Positions 60,637 through 64,000 of a DNA stretch of 64,000 nt are shown piece after piece; positions within the stretch are counted from its first letter, which is position 1; each line of letters begins with the position of its first letter. Under the pieces are notes generated by a model that ran no database searches, was not told where the DNA came from, and worked only from the letters and a program-made list of their open reading frames with translations. A program made the position numbers and the translations under genes. Source of the stretch: Lachnospiraceae bacterium (GTDB lineage: Bacteria > Bacillota > Clostridia > Lachnospirales > Lachnospiraceae); contig CAJSZQ010000010.1 in assembly GCA_910574185.1 (NCBI GenBank), positions 1 through 64,000 on the forward strand, read 5' to 3'.

Positions 60637-61587
60637 TTATCTGCGTCCCGGCTGTAGTCTTGGGTCTACAAATCCATACAACACATCCACAACCAGATTA
60701 ACTAATACATACAGCAGCGTCACAAAAAGCACTACTCCCTGAATCACAAATACATCTCTCCGATTAATTGCTCCGATTGTAAGCATTCCAATTCCCGGAA
60801 TATTAAATATCGTCTCTGTTACGATTGTTCCTGTTATCAGGCTGCCAAAAGACTGACCCACTGCTGTAAGAATTGCCGGAGCTGCATTTTTCAGCGCATA
60901 CCTTAGCACGACTTTATGCTCTTTAAGTCCCTTGGACCTTGCCGTCCGTATATAGTTCTTATAGAGCGTCTCCAGAAGCGAAGACCTTGTCATTCGCGTA
61001 ATATACGCCGCCTGCACGATACCAAGCGACAATGCTGGAACGAACAGATATTTCAGATGTTCCCCCAGCCCCTCTGCCAGACCGGCATATCCGGCAACCG
61101 GAAACCACTGATGATAAACGCCAAAAAACAACATCAAAAACATACTAAGCAGAAATCCCGGCAGCGCCGCTCCCAAAAGCGAAATAGACACTGCCGCTAC
61201 ATCCAGCGCCGTTCCTCTGCGATAAGCCGCCAGAATCCCAACCGGGATCGACAAAAGCAGCGCAAAAATCTGCGCAAAAACAGCAAGGCTTAGCGTCGGC
61301 AAAAAATATTCTCCTATTGCCTCCAATACAGACTGGTGCAGAAAAAAGGAATCCCCCCAGTCTCCCCGGAAAATTCCCCTGAACCAGTCCGCATATTGAA
61401 CCAGAAACGGCCGGTTAAATCCCAGTTCTGTATTCAGCTCCTCAATCTGCATCGGAGTCGCCTCCATCCCTAAAAGCGCTGTGGCGGGTCCCCCTGGTAT
61501 CAGATAAACCACCAGAAAGACCACGCATGACACCACAAACAACACCGGTATCAAAGACAAAACTCGTTTTACGATATAAGATAGCAT
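60637..61587 (-). CDS. Peptide/nickel-type ABC importer permease (OppB/DppB)
   Basis: 316 residues and six membrane helices, starting MLSYIVKRVLSLIPVLFVVS as usual for the family. The EAA-type loop is YIRTARSKGLKEHKVVLRYALKN and the end is DVLYGFVDPRL. The ATG at 61587 with AAGGAG is preferred over a start 17 codons upstream. It follows the binding-protein gene after a 117-bp gap that holds a hairpin terminator. Confidence 0.93.
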   Translation of the reverse strand: MLSYIVKRVLSLIPVLFVVSCVVFLVVYLIPGGPATALLGMEATPMQIEELNTELGFNRPFLVQYADWFRGIFRGDWGDSFFLHQSVLEAIGEYFLPTLSLAVFAQIFALLLSIPVGILAAYRRGTALDVAAVSISLLGAALPGFLLSMFLMLFFGVYHQWFPVAGYAGLAEGLGEHLKYLFVPALSLGIVQAAYITRMTRSSLLETLYKNYIRTARSKGLKEHKVVLRYALKNAAPAILTAVGQSFGSLITGTIVTETIFNIPGIGMLTIGAINRRDVFVIQGVVLFVTLLYVLVNLVVDVLYGFVDPRLQPGRR

Positions 61588-61667
61588 ACGTTTCCCACTC
61601 CTTTCTGCATACTCACTATTCCCAGACGTTTTTTTCATATAGGGAACGATGTTCCCTAATTATGATA

Positions 61668-61692
61668 AAAAAGGGCGGACTGCCATCCACCC
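61668..61692 (-). terminator. Attenuating terminator between binding protein and permease genes
   Basis: Minus strand GGGTGGA and TCCGCCC around a TGGCAG loop, followed by TTTTTT. A 7-bp stem that would let only part of transcription into the permease genes, so the binding protein is made in excess. A second small palindrome AGGGAAC/GTTCCCT is nearby at 61641-61657. Confidence 0.75.
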
Positions 61693-61704
61693 TAATCCCG
61701 GTAA

Positions 61705-63297
61705 TTATTTTGAAATACTGGCGCCCCAATAGGTATTGAATCTCAGATAATTCGCTCCTTCTACGCCTTCATTCATTGCAGTTACACCAGTATAGTGTCC
61801 AAGAACGGTAGCTGCTCCGTACTCATATAAGAATGCTTGAAGCTCCTCCCATGCTGCTGCAGCCTCTTCATCTGATGCCGCCTGACGGATTTCTTTAACT
61901 CCTTCCGATACCTCCGGAGCGTCAAGACCGGCCCAGCCGCTGTCCAGTACAGATAACTGAATCGGCAGCATGTTATAGCTGTTGCTGGTGATATACATAC
62001 TGAACTGCTTCGGGTCTGCACGATGCTCCATAAACGTGCTGAAATCATAGGTCTCAACTTCCGCATTAAAGCCTGCCTGTTTTAACTGTTCCTGCACTAC
62101 TAACGTGGCATTATACATCTCCGCATAATCCTCTGTAGTAACCAGAACCAGAGGCTCGTTATTGTATCCGGCTTCCTTCATTAACTTCTTAGCTTTTTCC
62201 GCATCCTGCTGGTTATAATATTCAGAGCCGGCATCCGTTCCCCACTGTGCATCAGTTGGAACACACCATCCCGCATTCAGCTCATATAGCTCTTCATTAC
62301 CATAGCTTGCCATAAGTATATCCTCGCAGTTCAACGCTGCAAGAACTGCCTGCCTCATATTCTTATCCGCCATAATACCCTCTGTCGTATTCAGGAATAA
62401 GTTCAAAGTACCGCCGCGCTCAGCCTTCATAGTCAGCCCGGATTCCTGAGACAATTCTTCATAATTATCAAGAGGAATCTCTTCTGCAATATCATACTGC
62501 CCGTTCTTCACACCGGCAATACGTGTAGCTGTATCTGTAACAACATCAAAATAAATCACTTCGCTAACACCGGTCTTATCTCCGGCAAGTCCGCTCGCCT
62601 CTCCTTCTCCCGGCTGATAATCCGCATTTTTCTCAAGCTTCACATACTGATCCTGCTTCCACTCAGCAACCTTATAAGGACCTGTTCCGATATACTCGCT
62701 CAACCCCTCCTCCGAAGTCGCCTTCTCAACAATTTCCGCTGGATAAATTGCCGCGAACTGAATCGGGCTTGCAAGAATCATAATAATATCGGATGACGCT
62801 TCATTCACTTTCAGTAAAACGGTATAATCATCCACTTTTTCAAATACAGAGCCGCCAATCAGCGTTTTGGCCTTGGCAGACACATCAAGCCAGCGGTTCA
62901 TAGAAGCAACAACGTCGTCTGCAATCAGCTCTTCCCCATTATGGAACTTCACACCCTCACGAATTTTAATCGTATACTCCATTCCGTCTTCACTAACTTC
63001 ATAAGACTCTGCCAGAACTGGCGTTGGCTCATAATCCTGATTCATAGCAAATAACGACTCATATACATGAACTCCGATTCCTCCTACTATGTTGGAATTT
63101 ACTGACGGCGGATCCAGAGCCGGCGGATTTGCCGCAATTGCAACATGCAATTCCGATGAGCTGCTTTCTCCTGCATCGCCTTCATTTCCTGAATCTTTCG
63201 AGTCTCCCGAACCTGCCCCTGAGCCTCCGCAACCCACAAGCAGGAGAGCCATACACATTGCTACTGCCACAATACGTGACCACTTCTTTTGTTTCAT
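61705..63297 (-). CDS. Peptide/nickel-type solute-binding lipoprotein (OppA/DppA)
   Basis: A 530-residue SBP family 5 lipoprotein with signal peptide and lipobox ALLLVGC (acylated Cys23), a Gly/Ser/Asp-rich linker, then the binding domain (LDPPSVNSNIVGGIGVHVYESLF, YEVSEDGMEYTIKIREGVKFHNGEEL). It is held at the outer membrane surface and feeds the permease. First gene of the five-gene operon. Whether the ligand is a peptide, nickel chelate or something else is not evident. Confidence 0.93.
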   Translation of the reverse strand: MKQKKWSRIVAVAMCMALLLVGCGGSGAGSGDSKDSGNEGDAGESSSSELHVAIAANPPALDPPSVNSNIVGGIGVHVYESLFAMNQDYEPTPVLAESYEVSEDGMEYTIKIREGVKFHNGEELIADDVVASMNRWLDVSAKAKTLIGGSVFEKVDDYTVLLKVNEASSDIIMILASPIQFAAIYPAEIVEKATSEEGLSEYIGTGPYKVAEWKQDQYVKLEKNADYQPGEGEASGLAGDKTGVSEVIYFDVVTDTATRIAGVKNGQYDIAEEIPLDNYEELSQESGLTMKAERGGTLNLFLNTTEGIMADKNMRQAVLAALNCEDILMASYGNEELYELNAGWCVPTDAQWGTDAGSEYYNQQDAEKAKKLMKEAGYNNEPLVLVTTEDYAEMYNATLVVQEQLKQAGFNAEVETYDFSTFMEHRADPKQFSMYITSNSYNMLPIQLSVLDSGWAGLDAPEVSEGVKEIRQAASDEEAAAAWEELQAFLYEYGAATVLGHYTGVTAMNEGVEGANYLRFNTYWGASISK

Positions 63298-63496
63298 AAT
63301 AAACTATGCCTCCCTTTATTCTTTATACTTACCATTTTAACCCAGCGGCCCAGGTCCGTCTAATTGATAAGTATAATAAAGGAAGGCACTTATTGACTTT
63401 ATAAATATTTAGTTATAACGATAACGCTGCATCGAAACCAATACAATACCAGTACAAAGCTGCACCAATAATTACGATATATTAATATAATCCACG

Positions 63497-64000
63497 CTAA
63501 CCTCTGTAATAATTAATCAGACATCCTTTCAGGATAATTTCCCGCTCCACGTCTGTCAAATCCCCAAGCGTCAGAGGAAGCTCTGTAATCTCATCCCCAA
63601 TCACGTAGGCTTTGATTATCTCAGCCTTTTCTTCAATCGCTTTTCTCACTCCCGGAACAAAGATATAATCGCCGTTCTGGAAACTCAGATGCTCATGGTC
63701 CTCTTTTGTAATAAACGGAAGCATGCCCCAGTTAATCAGATTCGAGCGATACCTCTTGGTAGCATATTCATTGGCGATATTCGCCCATCCGCCCAAAACC
63801 TTCTGGCAGGAGGCCGCCTGTTCTCTTGCAGAGCCGTCTCCCGGCTTCACTGCAAATATCGTGCTTCCGATTCCTAAATTGCTCCGCTCCACGCCTTCAA
63901 AGTTCGCATGAATCTTGTCCATAACCGCATCCAGCTCCTTTAGCGCGCCTCTTGGACAAGTATCAGCCTCAATCGCTTTCTGCGCCTTCTGCACTTCTTT
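63497..64000 (-). CDS. Aconitase-family hydratase, C-terminal part (runs off window)
   Basis: Only the last 168 codons are in the window, and the frame stays open to position 64000. The segment YRSNLINWGMLPFITKEDHEHL matches the C-terminal swivel domain of aconitase-type hydratases (substrate-binding Ser-Asn within YRSN), and KPGDGSAREQAASCQKVLGG corresponds to the conserved GSSREQAA-type loop. The substrate cannot be decided without the Fe-S domain encoded outside. It ends 200 bp upstream of the transporter operon's first gene. Confidence 0.85.
   Translation of the reverse strand, partial: KEVQKAQKAIEADTCPRGALKELDAVMDKIHANFEGVERSNLGIGSTIFAVKPGDGSAREQAASCQKVLGGWANIANEYATKRYRSNLINWGMLPFITKEDHEHLSFQNGDYIFVPGVRKAIEEKAEIIKAYVIGDEITELPLTLGDLTDVEREIILKGCLINYYRG

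Noticed and set aside
61641..61657. Operator AGGGAAC/GTTCCCT in the transporter operon
   Set aside because: A short palindrome just beside the attenuator hairpin and before oppB, not at a promoter; more likely part of mRNA structure.

Overview
The window looks like a chromosome segment of a gut-type Clostridia, most likely Lachnospiraceae. The reasons are a complete V/A-type ATPase operon, strong AGGAGG ribosome binding sites, ECF transporter and YkvI genes, an LPXTG pilus locus with paired class C sortases and a SipW-type signal peptidase, and close packing on one strand. Nearly everything is on the minus strand. The species cannot be named from sequence alone.

Layout. 1-267: remnant repeats that look like an insertion-sequence end. 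268-8779: nine-gene V-type ATPase operon (order of transcription F(H)-C-I-K-G-E-A-B-D in ntp naming), with a good promoter just upstream. 8911-19625: a catabolic island. It holds a large MalT-like LuxR regulator, an MFS carrier, an Fe-S/FMN/FAD ene-reductase, three tandem SDR dehydrogenases and, divergently, a SnoaL/BaiE-fold dehydratase candidate and a YkvI membrane protein. The set of enzyme types matches the bile-acid 7-alpha-dehydroxylation (bai) logic, but no CoA ligase or CoA transferase is present. 19640-19863: a 55-bp near-perfect inverted repeat element. 19888-24562: P1 self-cleaving peptidase, ECF S component, a coiled-coil protein built on 33-nt repeats, and an ABC exporter.

24875-42657: a large surface-structure locus. 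It encodes a BTAD (SARP-like) regulator, a small unknown protein, a coiled-coil protein, LepB, a 1950-aa LPXTG adhesin with an inactivated CHAP-like domain, a major LPXTG pilin, two class C sortases, an FctA-like protein, two SipW-dependent (TasA-type) proteins, two further membrane-anchored surface proteins and SipW itself. Directly upstream of the regulator, a tyrosine recombinase gene is enclosed by perfect 20-bp inverted repeats (42758-42777 and 44209-44228). A strong extended -10 promoter inside the segment faces the regulator. I read this as a self-contained invertible switch for phase-variable expression of the pilus/TasA locus, and it is the most interesting feature of the window.

44577-57404: housekeeping and conserved genes: TsaC/Sua5, tRNA-Lys(CTT), DUF6512, DUF1002, thioredoxin, TrmB, GlgB, a TPR/acidic-repeat/P-loop protein, and an ECF-type sigma factor paired with a membrane beta-propeller protein with an anti-sigma-like N-terminus. 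57734-63297: a five-gene peptide/nickel-type ABC importer operon. 63497 to the end: the 3' part of an aconitase-family hydratase that runs off the window.
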